Source: Bin5 sp965204525 (lineage in GTDB: Bacteria > Chloroflexota > Anaerolineae > Caldilineales > Caldilineaceae). Taken from it: a stretch of DNA of 64,000 nucleotides. The notes below the pieces were generated by a model, which was not told the origin of the DNA, made no database searches, and was given only the letters and a program-made list of their open reading frames with translations. Positions within the stretch are counted from its first letter, which is position 1. Each line of letters begins with the position of its first letter. The stretch is taken from the NCBI GenBank assembly GCA_965204525.1, contig OZ241994.1:4402001-4466000 (forward strand), read 5' to 3'. Below are positions 29,331-36,956 of the stretch, one piece after another. Both the position numbers and the translations under genes were made by a program.

Positions 29331-29852
29331 ATGGCAACCGAAACGGAACGGATCGCACGCATCGAAGGCGCCTACGAGCACCTGGCGACCAGAGCCGACG
29401 TAGAGACCGTCAAAACGGACGTACAGGGCGTCAAAGCGGAAACACAGTCCGTCCGCACCGAACTGACAGCGGAAATACAGTCCGTCCGCTCCGATCTGAC
29501 AGCGGAAATACAATCCGTCCGCACCGAACTGACATCGGAAATACAATCCGTTCGCTCCGATCTGACAGCGGAAATACAGGCCGTCCGCTCCGATCTGACA
29601 GCGGAAATACAATTCGTCAAAGCGGACGTACAGGCCGTCAAAGCGGACGTGCAGGCCGTCAAAGCGGACGTACAGGCCGTCAAAGCGGACGTACAGTCCC
29701 TCCGGTCCGACCTGACAGCGGATATACACTCCGTCCGGTCCGACATGGACGTCATGCAAAACGAACTGCGCTGGCTCCGCTGGCTCATGGCAATCGGCGT
29801 CGCCGGCATCCTGCTCCCACTCCTGCAACGCCTCTTCGCCTTCCTCTCCTGA
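29331..29852 (+). CDS. tail-anchored coiled-coil protein, family copy 2
   Basis: 173 residues. The head is TERIARIEGAYEHLATRADV. The long coil has about six 11-residue units (SVRSDLTAEIQ, SVRTELTAEIQ) followed by about four 7-residue units (AVKADVQ). The conserved end is MQNELRWLRWLMAIGVAGIL with an LLPLLQRLFAFLS tail. At DNA level the units are 33- and 21-base repeats with few differences, so length change by slippage is likely. ATG 29331 is chosen by alignment with copy 1; a GTG at 29322 is in frame. Confidence 0.8.
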   Translation: MATETERIARIEGAYEHLATRADVETVKTDVQGVKAETQSVRTELTAEIQSVRSDLTAEIQSVRTELTSEIQSVRSDLTAEIQAVRSDLTAEIQFVKADVQAVKADVQAVKADVQAVKADVQSLRSDLTADIHSVRSDMDVMQNELRWLRWLMAIGVAGILLPLLQRLFAFLS

Positions 29853-29939
29853 CGCGGCTGACTGCGATTGGACGAAGCCTTACCTTGACACTCCCTGCAA
29901 CGCCTCTTCCCCTTCCTCACCTCATATCCGTCGCACCCT

Positions 29940-29984
29940 AATCACAGTTAATCTCCCAAATCCCATAAAATCACAGTTCAGACA
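29940..29984 (+). repeat. dispersed 45-bp core repeat
   Basis: AATCACAGTTAATCTCCCAA...TTCAGACA, followed by CAGTTCACTGAAAACTAAAA. It lies between coiled-coil copies 2 and 3. Confidence 0.85.
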
Positions 29985-30041
29985 GCCCCGCAGTTCACTG
30001 AAAACTAAAAACCGGCTACTAAAAACTGCCGTACACAGTTG

Positions 30042-30050
30042 TGCTATAAT
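30042..30050 (+). promoter_or_regulatory. extended -10 promoter before a truncated coiled-coil gene
   Basis: TG-C-TATAAT, 48 bases before the ATG of the remnant at 30098. Confidence 0.5.
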
Positions 30051-30097
30051 GTCGATGAACTGTGAACGGCGAGGCGAACAGGAAGGAGACGCCCCCC

Positions 30098-30148
30098 ATG
30101 AGCGCGCAAACAGTCGGGGAGAGATTGGCAAGCATCGAGGCTACTTAA
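30098..30148 (+). pseudogene. truncated head of a coiled-coil family gene
   Basis: ATG with GGAAGGAGA upstream encodes MSAQTVGERLASIEAT and then TAA. It aligns with the family head (TERIARIEGAYEHL) up to the codon for IEG. The DNA then switches to the upstream region of the next copy (ATAGTATAAT). Confidence 0.65.
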
Positions 30149-30157
30149 TAGTATAAT
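30148..30157 (+). promoter_or_regulatory. -10 element of coiled-coil gene copy 3
   Basis: ATAGTATAAT at 81 bases before ATG 30238, as for copy 2. The sequence from CCTGCCTCCTCCGACAAGCG to the ATG is identical in both. Confidence 0.5.
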
Positions 30158-30237
30158 CCGTCCCATAGTGGAAATCTGCGTATAGATTCCCGCCAGCCTG
30201 CCTCCTCCGACAAGCGCTGAATAGAGACGTGACCGCA

Positions 30238-30756
30238 ATGGCAACCGAAACAGAACGGATCGCACGCATCGAAGGCGCCTACGAGCACCTGGCGACCAGA
30301 GCCGACGTAGAGACCGTCAAAACGGACGTACAGGCCGTCCGCTCCGATCTGACAGCGGAAATACAATCCGTCCGCACCGAACTGACAGCGGAAATACAAT
30401 CCGTCCGCACCGAACTGACAGCGGAAATACAATCCGTCCGCACCGAACTGACAGCGGAAATACAGGCCGTCAAAGCGGACGTACAGGGCGTCAAAGCGGA
30501 CGTACAGGGCGTCAAAGCGGACGTACAGGGCGTCAAAGCGGAAGTGGAGACTGTCAAAGCGGACGTACAGGGCGTCAAGACGGAAGTGCAGGCCGTCAAA
30601 ACGGACGTGGAGACTGTCAAAGCGGACGTACAGGCCCTCCGGTCCGATATGGACGTCATGCAAAACGAACTGCGCTGGCTCCGCTGGCTCATGGCAATCG
30701 GCGTCGCCGGCATCCTGCTCCCACTCCTGCAACGCCTCTTCGCCTTCCTCTCCTGA
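30238..30756 (+). CDS. tail-anchored coiled-coil protein, family copy 3
   Basis: 172 residues. Head and tail are identical to copy 2, but the coil order differs: four 11-residue units (SVRTELTAEIQ type), then about ten 7-residue units (GVKADVQ, TVKADVQ, AVKTDVE). Copies 2 and 3 therefore differ by rearrangement of whole units while keeping almost the same total length. The C-terminal helix LRWLRWLMAIGVAGILLPLL predicts membrane attachment with the coil in the cytoplasm or outside; orientation cannot be decided. Confidence 0.8.
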   Translation: MATETERIARIEGAYEHLATRADVETVKTDVQAVRSDLTAEIQSVRTELTAEIQSVRTELTAEIQSVRTELTAEIQAVKADVQGVKADVQGVKADVQGVKAEVETVKADVQGVKTEVQAVKTDVETVKADVQALRSDMDVMQNELRWLRWLMAIGVAGILLPLLQRLFAFLS

Positions 30757-30843
30757 CGCGGCTGACTGCGATTGGACGAAGCCTTACCTTGACACTCCCT
30801 GCAACGCCTCTTCCGCCTCCCTCTCCTCAACCCGTCGCACCCT

Positions 30844-30888
30844 AATCACAGCTAATCTCCCAAATCCCATAAAATCACAGTTCAGACA
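30844..30888 (+). repeat. dispersed 45-bp core repeat
   Basis: AATCACAGCTAATCTCCCAA...TTCAGACA. Two CAGTTCACTAAAAACTAAAA blocks follow, up to about 31045. Confidence 0.85.
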
Positions 30889-30968
30889 GCCCCGCAGTTC
30901 ACTAAAAACTAAAAACCGGCAACTAAAAACTGCCCTCCCGCCCTTCCCCGCAGTTCCCCAGCCTCTCC

Positions 30969-31000
30969 CCCACTAACCACTAACCACTATCCACTAACCC
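30969..31000 (+). repeat. heptanucleotide array, variant CCACTAA/CCACTAT
   Basis: About four units with CCACTAACCACTAACCACTA, the same 7-bp period as elsewhere. Confidence 0.7.
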
Positions 31001-31116
31001 AGCAGTTCACTAAAAACTAAAAACCGCCAACTAAAAACTGCCGTCCCTGCACACTCTCACCCCAAAACTGAACTGCACCCCGCAAATGAGTAGTGTCGCT
31101 GTTTATGTTGTGTTTA

Positions 31117-31125
31117 TGTTATACT
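31117..31125 (+). promoter_or_regulatory. extended -10 promoter of the NYN-domain gene
   Basis: TG-T-TATACT. Transcription would begin near 31132, after the in-frame ATG at 31086, which supports the later start at 31191. Confidence 0.5.
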
Positions 31126-31190
31126 ATGCGAATAGTTTCTCAGACCATTTTGTAGTCAAATGTGGCACTGCCAGAAAGAGTAAGTCAAAA

Positions 31191-31829
31191 ATGAGTGGAG
31201 TATTCATCTATTGGGACAATTCCAACATCTTTATTGAAGCTCAACGCCTTGCAGAATCAATTGAAAACTCACCTGATGTCAGATACAGAGTTCGTATTCA
31301 TTTCGAAAATCTGTTGCGTCTCGCCCACGCTGATCGCAATATGGTGAAAGCTGTTGCTGCTGGCTCGGTCCCACCAGAGCTGCGCCATCTTTGGAACCGA
31401 ATTCAGAATCTGGGAGTTGGCGTGGAGTTGTTTGACCGCAAACAAGCATCTCTCGGTGAACAGGAAGTTCCCGATGCTATCTTGCAACGAGAAATGCTTC
31501 GAGATGGGTTTGATAATAATGGAAACCCCGGAACGATTGTTATGCTGACGGGAGATGGGGCAGGCTATGAAAGTGGTGCTGGATTCCATGCGGAATTGGA
31601 ACGTTTGCACAATAGAGGGTGGGGAGTTGAAGTACTGTCATGGTCAAATTCTTGTAACTATAGAATGCGCCAATGGGCAGAGGAAAACGGTGTGTTTGTT
31701 CCTTTAGACGATTTCTACTACGCTATTACATTCTTGGAACCATCTCGCGAAGGTCATTTGTTGGCTCGTTCACGACAGCCGTCGGCGTTAGATTTGACTG
31801 AAAGACCCCTCTCTAAAGCAATCCCTTAA
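31191..31829 (+). CDS. NYN domain protein (PIN-like putative RNase)
   Basis: 212 residues. SGVFIYWDNSNIFIEA gives the first acidic residue of the NYN/DUF88 fold. VMLTGDGAGYESGAGFHAEL gives the second acidic cluster. RGWGVEVLSW and FVPLDDFYY close the domain. NYN proteins are PIN-like metal-dependent RNases or RNA-binding proteins. The gene is distinctly AT-richer than its neighbours and uses different codons, suggesting acquisition by transfer. It is flanked on both sides by the dispersed repeats. The start at ATG 31191 is supported by the promoter position and by the fold start. Confidence 0.75.
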   Translation: MSGVFIYWDNSNIFIEAQRLAESIENSPDVRYRVRIHFENLLRLAHADRNMVKAVAAGSVPPELRHLWNRIQNLGVGVELFDRKQASLGEQEVPDAILQREMLRDGFDNNGNPGTIVMLTGDGAGYESGAGFHAELERLHNRGWGVEVLSWSNSCNYRMRQWAEENGVFVPLDDFYYAITFLEPSREGHLLARSRQPSALDLTERPLSKAIP

Positions 31830-31956
31830 CCCGCTCACATCTCATAGACCACCACATACGCCCCGCCCAAAGGTGTTCCCCGCACCCTCCGCGGATCAAG
31901 GGAAAATTTTCTTCGCGCCCCTTCGCGGATCAAAAAGGTCTACGCCCCTTACTCCG

Positions 31957-32340
31957 CAGTTCACTGAAAACTATAAACCGGCTACTAAAAACTGCCGTTC
32001 CCTCAACCCGTCGCACCCTAATCACAGTTAATCTCCCAAATCCCATAAAATCACAGTTCAGACAGCCCCGCAGTTCACTAAAAACTAAAAACTGCCAACT
32101 AAAAACTGCCGTTCCCCCAACCCGTCGCACCCTAATCACAGTTAATCTCCCAAATCCCATAAAATCACAGTTCAGACAACCCCGCAGTTCACTAAAAACT
32201 AAAAACCGGCAACTAAAAACTGCCGTTCCCCCAACCCGTCGCACCCTAATCACAGTTAATCTCCCAAATCCCATAAAACTGCAGTTCAGACAACCCCGCA
32301 GTTCACTAAAAACTAAAAACCAAAAACTAAAAACTGCCGT
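31957..32340 (+). repeat. tandem array of 114-bp units
   Basis: Units begin at 31957, 32071, 32185 and 32299 (the last is partial). Each has CAGTTCACTRAAAACTAWAA, ACTAAAAACTGCCGTTCCC, AACCCGTCGCACCCTAATC and the 45-bp core (32020, 32134, 32248). I see no gene in 31830-32403. The segment 31895-31940 has two CGCGGATCAA copies. Confidence 0.92.
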
Positions 32341-32403
32341 TTCTCCCATTCTATGGCAAAATGGCGAACAATCGGCGCCTCTTCAGCGTCTCAATAGACG
32401 AAG

Positions 32404-35301
32404 ATGCCGACTAGCGCCAATTTACCGATGTATCCATTCAACACCTGCGCCTCGCGCTCCCTGTCATATCGCGTCCACACGCTCGCGGCCGCCGCGGCCC
32501 TGGCCGTCGTCTTCCTCCTGCTCAGCGCCTGTCCCGCTTCCGCCGCCGTGGCCCCCGCCTCAGTCGTGGACGACCCACCGCGGCAGTCCTCAGAGAACAC
32601 CCTGACCCCCCCGGCCCTGACAGCCGCAGCCGTAGACGGCGCCATCGAGCTGCGCTGGGACCCCGTGCCCGGCGCCGTGCGCTACGAACTGCAGGTCTGG
32701 TGGGACCCCCTGCCCGACTGGAAACGATTTGGCGGAGACGGCACTGCCGCCACGGCCTACACGCACACCGGCCTCACCGCCGGCAGGGAATACTACTACA
32801 CCATTCGCGCCGTAGACGCGGCCGGCCAAAAGAGCGGCTGGCAACAGGAATTCGCCTCGGCGACCGTACCCGCCGCGCCCGATAGCACGCTGCCAGCGAC
32901 CACCCCAACGCTGACACCGACGCCCACCCCGACCGCGACGCCGGCGCCACTTTCAACCGCGGTCGCATCCCGCCTCACATCCCCCCTCACGCCGCCGGCG
33001 CTGACAGCCGCAGCCGTAGACGGCGCCATCGAGCTGCGCTGGGACCCCGTGCCCGGCGCCGTGCGCTATGAGCTGAAGGTCTGGTGGGACCCCCTGCCCG
33101 ACTGGGAACCTATAGGCGGAGACGACACTGCCGCCGCGGCCTACACGCACACCGGCCTCACCGCCGGCCGCAAATACTACTACACCATTCGCGCCGTGGA
33201 CGCGGCCGGCCAAAAGAGCGGCTGGCAACAGGATTTCGCCTCGGCGACCGTACCCGCCGCGCCCGCCAGCACGCTGCCAGCGATCACCCCAACGCCGACA
33301 TCCACCCCGACGCCGGTCGCACTTCCCTCGCCAACCCTTACGCCCACCCCGACCGCGACGCCGGCGCCAACTTCAACCGCGGCTGCATCCCTCCTCACAT
33401 CCCCCCTCACGCCGCCGCTCCTGACCGCCGCGGTCGTAGACGACGCGATCGAGCTGCGCTGGGACCCCGTGCCCGGCGCCGTGCGCTATGAACTGCAGGC
33501 CTGGTGGTACCCCCTGCCCGACTGGGAACGATTTGGCGGAGACGACATCACCGCCACGGCCTACACGCACACCGGCCTTACCGCCGGCCGCAAATACTAC
33601 TACACCATTCGCGCCGTAGACGCGGCCGGTGAAAGAAGCGACTGGCAACAGGAATTCGCCTCGGCGACCGTACCCGCCGCGCCCGGCGGCGCGCTGCCGA
33701 CGCCGACACCGACACCGACAACCACGCCCGTTTCATCCGCCTCGCCGACCCCGACCCCGACCCCGACCCTGACCCTGACCCCGACGCCAACGGCAGCGTC
33801 GGACACATCCCTCCTCACATCCCCCCTCATCCCCCCGGCGCTGACCGCCGCAGCCGTAGACGACGCCATCGAGCTGCGTTGGGACCCCGTGCCCGGCGCC
33901 GTGCGCTATGAACTGCAGGTCTGGTGGTACCCCCTGCCCAAGTGGGAACCATTTGGCGGAGACGACATCACCGCCACGGCCTACACGCACACCGGCCTCA
34001 CCGTTGGCCGCAAATACTACTACACCGTCCGCGCCGTCAACGCGGCCGGTGAAACAAGCGACTGGCAACAGAAATACGCCTCGGCAACCGCGCAGGCCGC
34101 GCCGGCAGACCCGGACCCGCCCCGGATCGGGCCGCCCCCGGCCTCCCTCGACCTGGACCCCTTCTACCGCAAATACCTGGACGCCGAGGGCATACCTGTC
34201 GTCGCCTCCTCCAATGTCGACGATGCAGAGCTCTATCACGCCCGCGAAATCATCCTCGCCATGCTCGCCAACCGCCCCGACATTCTCGCAGCCATGACCG
34301 CCAACGGATTTCGCGTCATCATCTATGAAAATGACGGCTGCAGGGGCCCTTTCCAGGTACCGGAGCTCAGAGAAGACCTCCCGCCGGGCCGCTGCACCAA
34401 GACTGTCGGCATCGCCAGAATAAGGGGTCTTGCCAACAGGTTCACCGGCGAGGTGCTGCTGGTCATAGAAGCGATCGGAGTGGCGCCGGCATACCGGCCA
34501 TACTGCAACTTCGTCTTTGTCCACGAATTCGCGCACCTCGTGGACTTCGCGCTTACGTGGCGGCTGCCCCGCAGTACCGTCTTCGATTCACGGTTCGATT
34601 CGCGGGTCGAGAACGCATACAACGCCGCCATGGCCGCAGGTCTCTATCCGGATGCCTACGCCGCCACCGGTCCTCACGAATACTGGGCGGAGGCCGTCAC
34701 CTTCTGGTTTCTGCCCGATATGCTGACCGGCCTGGTCCGGACGCCCGCCAACGTTTCCGAACTCGCCGACTACGATCCCCGCGTCGTCGGGCTGGTGGAG
34801 GAAGTCTTCGGCGATGCCGCGCTGCCCGACTGTAATCCGGTCTTCTTCAGAGCGCTGGGGACAGTAACCGGCCCGGGGGGGAACCCCCTGTCCGGCATCA
34901 CCGTCACAGCCGATGTCAGGGTGGTCCCCAGGATCTCCCCCTTCTACTGGTACTTCATAAAGGGAGCGGCTCCCACGACAGCCGACGGCGCCTATGTAAT
35001 TTCCGTAAGCAAACCGCGTCTCGCAGCCGTCCGGAGGCTCGTCCGTCGCGAGACCGGAGAAAGCGACCTCGATTCCCACTTCTTCCTGGCCGTTACCGCA
35101 GGCCAGGCCAGCGCTTGTCCCGCCGGCTACCTCAGCAGCGCCAGCGGCAAAGTGGAAAACATCCGCTCCCGCAGCGCCGCCCAATTTGCCATCCCCAGGG
35201 ACGATCTCTCCGGCATCTCCCTCACCATCGCCCCCAACTTCGCCTGGACCCAACAGGCATGCCTCAGATCCGACGCCCGCCTGGCAAGAGAAGAAAACTA
35301 G
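32404..35301 (+). CDS. lipoprotein with four FN3 modules and a zincin-like HEXXH domain
   Basis: 965 residues. The signal region is TLAAAAALAVVFLLLSAC with a lipobox-like LLSAC. Four FN3 modules (PPALTAAAVDGAIELRWDPV, YTHTGLTAGRKYYYTIRAVD) are separated by Thr/Pro stalks (TPTPTPTATP). At about 590-820 lies a domain with HEFAHLVDF (His707, Glu708, His711) and, 50 residues later, HEYWAEAVTFWF with a likely third ligand near Glu759-Glu763. This is the HEXXH plus downstream E layout of zinc peptidases related to lethal-factor-like zincins. A carboxypeptidase-regulatory-like strand (GTVTGPGGNPLSGITVTADV) ends the protein. Protease activity is inferred. No strong ribosome site precedes 32404; ATG 32428 is an alternative. 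Confidence 0.78.
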   Translation: MPTSANLPMYPFNTCASRSLSYRVHTLAAAAALAVVFLLLSACPASAAVAPASVVDDPPRQSSENTLTPPALTAAAVDGAIELRWDPVPGAVRYELQVWWDPLPDWKRFGGDGTAATAYTHTGLTAGREYYYTIRAVDAAGQKSGWQQEFASATVPAAPDSTLPATTPTLTPTPTPTATPAPLSTAVASRLTSPLTPPALTAAAVDGAIELRWDPVPGAVRYELKVWWDPLPDWEPIGGDDTAAAAYTHTGLTAGRKYYYTIRAVDAAGQKSGWQQDFASATVPAAPASTLPAITPTPTSTPTPVALPSPTLTPTPTATPAPTSTAAASLLTSPLTPPLLTAAVVDDAIELRWDPVPGAVRYELQAWWYPLPDWERFGGDDITATAYTHTGLTAGRKYYYTIRAVDAAGERSDWQQEFASATVPAAPGGALPTPTPTPTTTPVSSASPTPTPTPTLTLTPTPTAASDTSLLTSPLIPPALTAAAVDDAIELRWDPVPGAVRYELQVWWYPLPKWEPFGGDDITATAYTHTGLTVGRKYYYTVRAVNAAGETSDWQQKYASATAQAAPADPDPPRIGPPPASLDLDPFYRKYLDAEGIPVVASSNVDDAELYHAREIILAMLANRPDILAAMTANGFRVIIYENDGCRGPFQVPELREDLPPGRCTKTVGIARIRGLANRFTGEVLLVIEAIGVAPAYRPYCNFVFVHEFAHLVDFALTWRLPRSTVFDSRFDSRVENAYNAAMAAGLYPDAYAATGPHEYWAEAVTFWFLPDMLTGLVRTPANVSELADYDPRVVGLVEEVFGDAALPDCNPVFFRALGTVTGPGGNPLSGITVTADVRVVPRISPFYWYFIKGAAPTTADGAYVISVSKPRLAAVRRLVRRETGESDLDSHFFLAVTAGQASACPAGYLSSASGKVENIRSRSAAQFAIPRDDLSGISLTIAPNFAWTQQACLRSDARLAREEN

Positions 35302-35360
35302 CCCCCCCCCCCGCCCTTCCCCCGCAGTTCCCCTGCCCTTCCCCTTCCCCAAACCCCAAA

Positions 35361-35390
35361 TTGACACCCCTCCCCTCCTTGGTGTAAAGT
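35361..35390 (+). promoter_or_regulatory. promoter of secreted protein copy 6
   Basis: TTGACA (35361-35366), 18-base spacer ending GGTG, TAAAGT (35385-35390), 66 bases before ATG 35457. It shares GGTGTAAAGT with the first tandem promoter before copy 4. Confidence 0.6.
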
Positions 35391-35456
35391 TGGGATCGCC
35401 TTTCAGCGTGTTTTGTGAAACATTTGAGTTTCGCTGGTTCCAAAGAGGAGAGATAA

Positions 35457-36089
35457 ATGTTCCATCGGAAGCGCCTCAGGTTGACAGTTGTCATCACAGT
35501 CGCCCTGTTTCTGGCGATCGCCTCAGCCTTGGTAGCGGCCGCCAATTCACCGTCGTCAGACGACGTCAGGCGGGCCCCCCCGCCGTTATTGCCGACATCG
35601 ACTCCGATCGGCGGAGGCCGAACGCTGGGGCCGGGAGAGACGCCGGCGCCAACGGCCACCCCGCGGCCCGGCACCGGAGGTGGTGGTGGAGGCGTTGCCC
35701 CGCCTGCAACCGAAAACGGGCTCATCAAGCCCGTCATCTACCCCTGGCCGCCCCCCAACGCCATCGTGCTCCATCCCGCCACGCCTGTCCAGCTCAGCCA
35801 GGCCGGCAGCGGCCTGCGCGTCTACTTCATCTCCCGCGACGGCACCAGCACCATCGGTCCCTTCTTCGACGAATTCGGCATCCTGGCGCAAAACTACGCC
35901 GGCGACCCCGTCACCCTCTACACCGGCTTCAATCCCGGCACCGGCAAACCGGTCACCATCGACTACCTGCCTTCCGAAAAGAAGCTCCGCATCAGCACCT
36001 TCTACGCCGACAGACCGCCCCACGACATCAACAAACCCTACGTATTCACCGTAGACGCCCAGCACAACATCACCCACGAACAGTGGTAG
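35457..36089 (+). CDS. small secreted protein, repeated family copy 6
   Basis: 210 residues. The signal peptide is VVITVALFLAIASALVAAAN. The Pro/Gly linker is short (TPAPTATPRPGTGGGGGG). The C-terminal domain reads IVLHPATPVQLS, GLRVYFISRDGTSTIGPF, NPGTGKPVTIDYL, RISTFYADRPPHDINKPYVF, and ends ITHEQW. It is closest to copy 4. Start: AGAGGAGAGATAA precedes ATG. It follows the FN3/zincin gene after a separate promoter. Confidence 0.85.
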   Translation: MFHRKRLRLTVVITVALFLAIASALVAAANSPSSDDVRRAPPPLLPTSTPIGGGRTLGPGETPAPTATPRPGTGGGGGGVAPPATENGLIKPVIYPWPPPNAIVLHPATPVQLSQAGSGLRVYFISRDGTSTIGPFFDEFGILAQNYAGDPVTLYTGFNPGTGKPVTIDYLPSEKKLRISTFYADRPPHDINKPYVFTVDAQHNITHEQW

Positions 36090-36173
36090 CCATAAACCGA
36101 CTGTAGGGGCAGGCCTTGTGCCTGCCCTGGCCTCTGGCCCCTGCAGCGCCCCAAACCGATTCCCGCCGGATCC

Positions 36174-36203
36174 TTGTCCGCACTGCTTACTTTGTGGTAA
36201 CAT
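36174..36203 (+). promoter_or_regulatory. promoter of coiled-coil gene copy 4
   Basis: TTGTCC (36174-36179), 18-base spacer, TAACAT (36198-36203), 42 bases before ATG 36245. Confidence 0.4.
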
Positions 36204-36244
36204 CTCCTCGCGTTCTGGTCGCCTGCTCAAGGGGAGGATCAGGG

Positions 36245-36475
36245 ATGGTAGCAATGTCCGAACATGGAGACCGAATAAACAGGCTCAAAAACAGAGTAGA
36301 CGACCTAACCAAGAGCACAAGTGAACTGCAGGGCGCCTATGAACACCTGGCGACCAGGGATGACGTGTCAAAAGCAACCCTCAAAACAGTAATCTGGATC
36401 GTTGGTGTAGGGATAGCCTCATTGGCGACATTACTCAGCGTCCTGATCAACATTCTTTCCCGCCTTCCGAACTAA
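36245..36475 (+). CDS. small membrane protein with the coiled-coil family head, copy 4
   Basis: 76 residues. RINRLKNRVDDLTKSTSELQ is followed by the family motif GAYEHLATRDDV, then almost no coil, then the membrane segment TVIWIVGVGIASLATLLSVL. It looks like the minimal version of the coiled-coil family with the variable coil absent. GGGGAGG lies 7 bases before ATG 36245; ATG 36254 is also possible. Confidence 0.65.
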   Translation: MVAMSEHGDRINRLKNRVDDLTKSTSELQGAYEHLATRDDVSKATLKTVIWIVGVGIASLATLLSVLINILSRLPN

Positions 36476-36518
36476 CTGATCGAGAAGCCCCTCGAATGTC
36501 GGAAGCGTTCCCGCCGAA

Positions 36519-36613
36519 AAATCCCCTGCCGTCCCCCTGCCGTCCCCCTGCCGTCCCCCCGCAGTTCCCCCGCCGTCTCCCCCGCCCTTCCCCCGCAGTT
36601 CCCCTGCCGTTGC
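36519..36613 (+). repeat. 11-bp GC-rich repeat tract
   Basis: About eight units of CCCTGCCGTCC, CCCCGCAGTTC and CCCTGCCGTTG. This is the clearest tandem array of the 11-bp type in the window. Confidence 0.85.
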
Positions 36614-36625
36614 AGCCCCAACAGG

Positions 36626-36654
36626 TTGACAGACCCATCTGAATGGGGTACTTT
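36626..36654 (+). promoter_or_regulatory. promoter of the coiled-coil/pheS unit
   Basis: TTGACA (36626-36631), 17-base spacer, TACTTT (36649-36654), 36 bases before ATG 36690. Confidence 0.6.
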
Positions 36655-36689
36655 TAGCATACGAAAAAAATGCAAATTGGGAGAGGCCC

Positions 36690-36956
36690 ATGACCCAGGT
36701 TCAAACTGAAAGCGAACGTCTGTCTCGCTTAGAGGGCGCATATGAGCATCTTGCTACGAATGCAAGCGTTGAACGAGTCCGTACCGACGTCGAGCGAGTC
36801 CGTACCGAAGTCGAGGGAGTCCGAACCGAGGTCGAGCGAGTCCGTACCGAACTTGAGGGAGTTCGTTCTGAACTGAAAGGGATGAAATGGATTATCGGTG
36901 TCGGCATTGCAGCGGCCGGCGCGATCGGTCCCATTGTCACCAGAATTCTTAGCTGA
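36690..36956 (+). CDS. tail-anchored coiled-coil protein, family copy 5, coupled to pheS
   Basis: 88 residues. The head is SERLSRLEGAYEHLATNASV. A heptad coil of VRTDVER, VRTEVEG and VRTELEG units follows, then the membrane helix MKWIIGVGIAAAGAIGPIVT. The stop codon overlaps the pheS start (TGATG), so pheS translation is probably coupled to it. GGGAGAGG lies just before ATG. Linking a small membrane coiled-coil protein to an aminoacyl-tRNA synthetase gene is unexpected. Confidence 0.75.
   Translation: MTQVQTESERLSRLEGAYEHLATNASVERVRTDVERVRTEVEGVRTEVERVRTELEGVRSELKGMKWIIGVGIAAAGAIGPIVTRILS

Noticed and set aside
31957..32340. Possible CRISPR array
   Set aside because: The whole 114-bp unit is repeated, so there are no unique spacers, and no cas gene is present.
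21241..32340. Integron attC sites
   Set aside because: No integrase gene and no R/L box symmetry; the core repeats carry direct, not inverted, sub-repeats.
31930..32349. 139-codon minus-strand frame with repeating LNCDFMGFGRLTVIRVRR
   Set aside because: It is only the 114-bp non-coding repeat translated; no ribosome site and the period is the DNA repeat.
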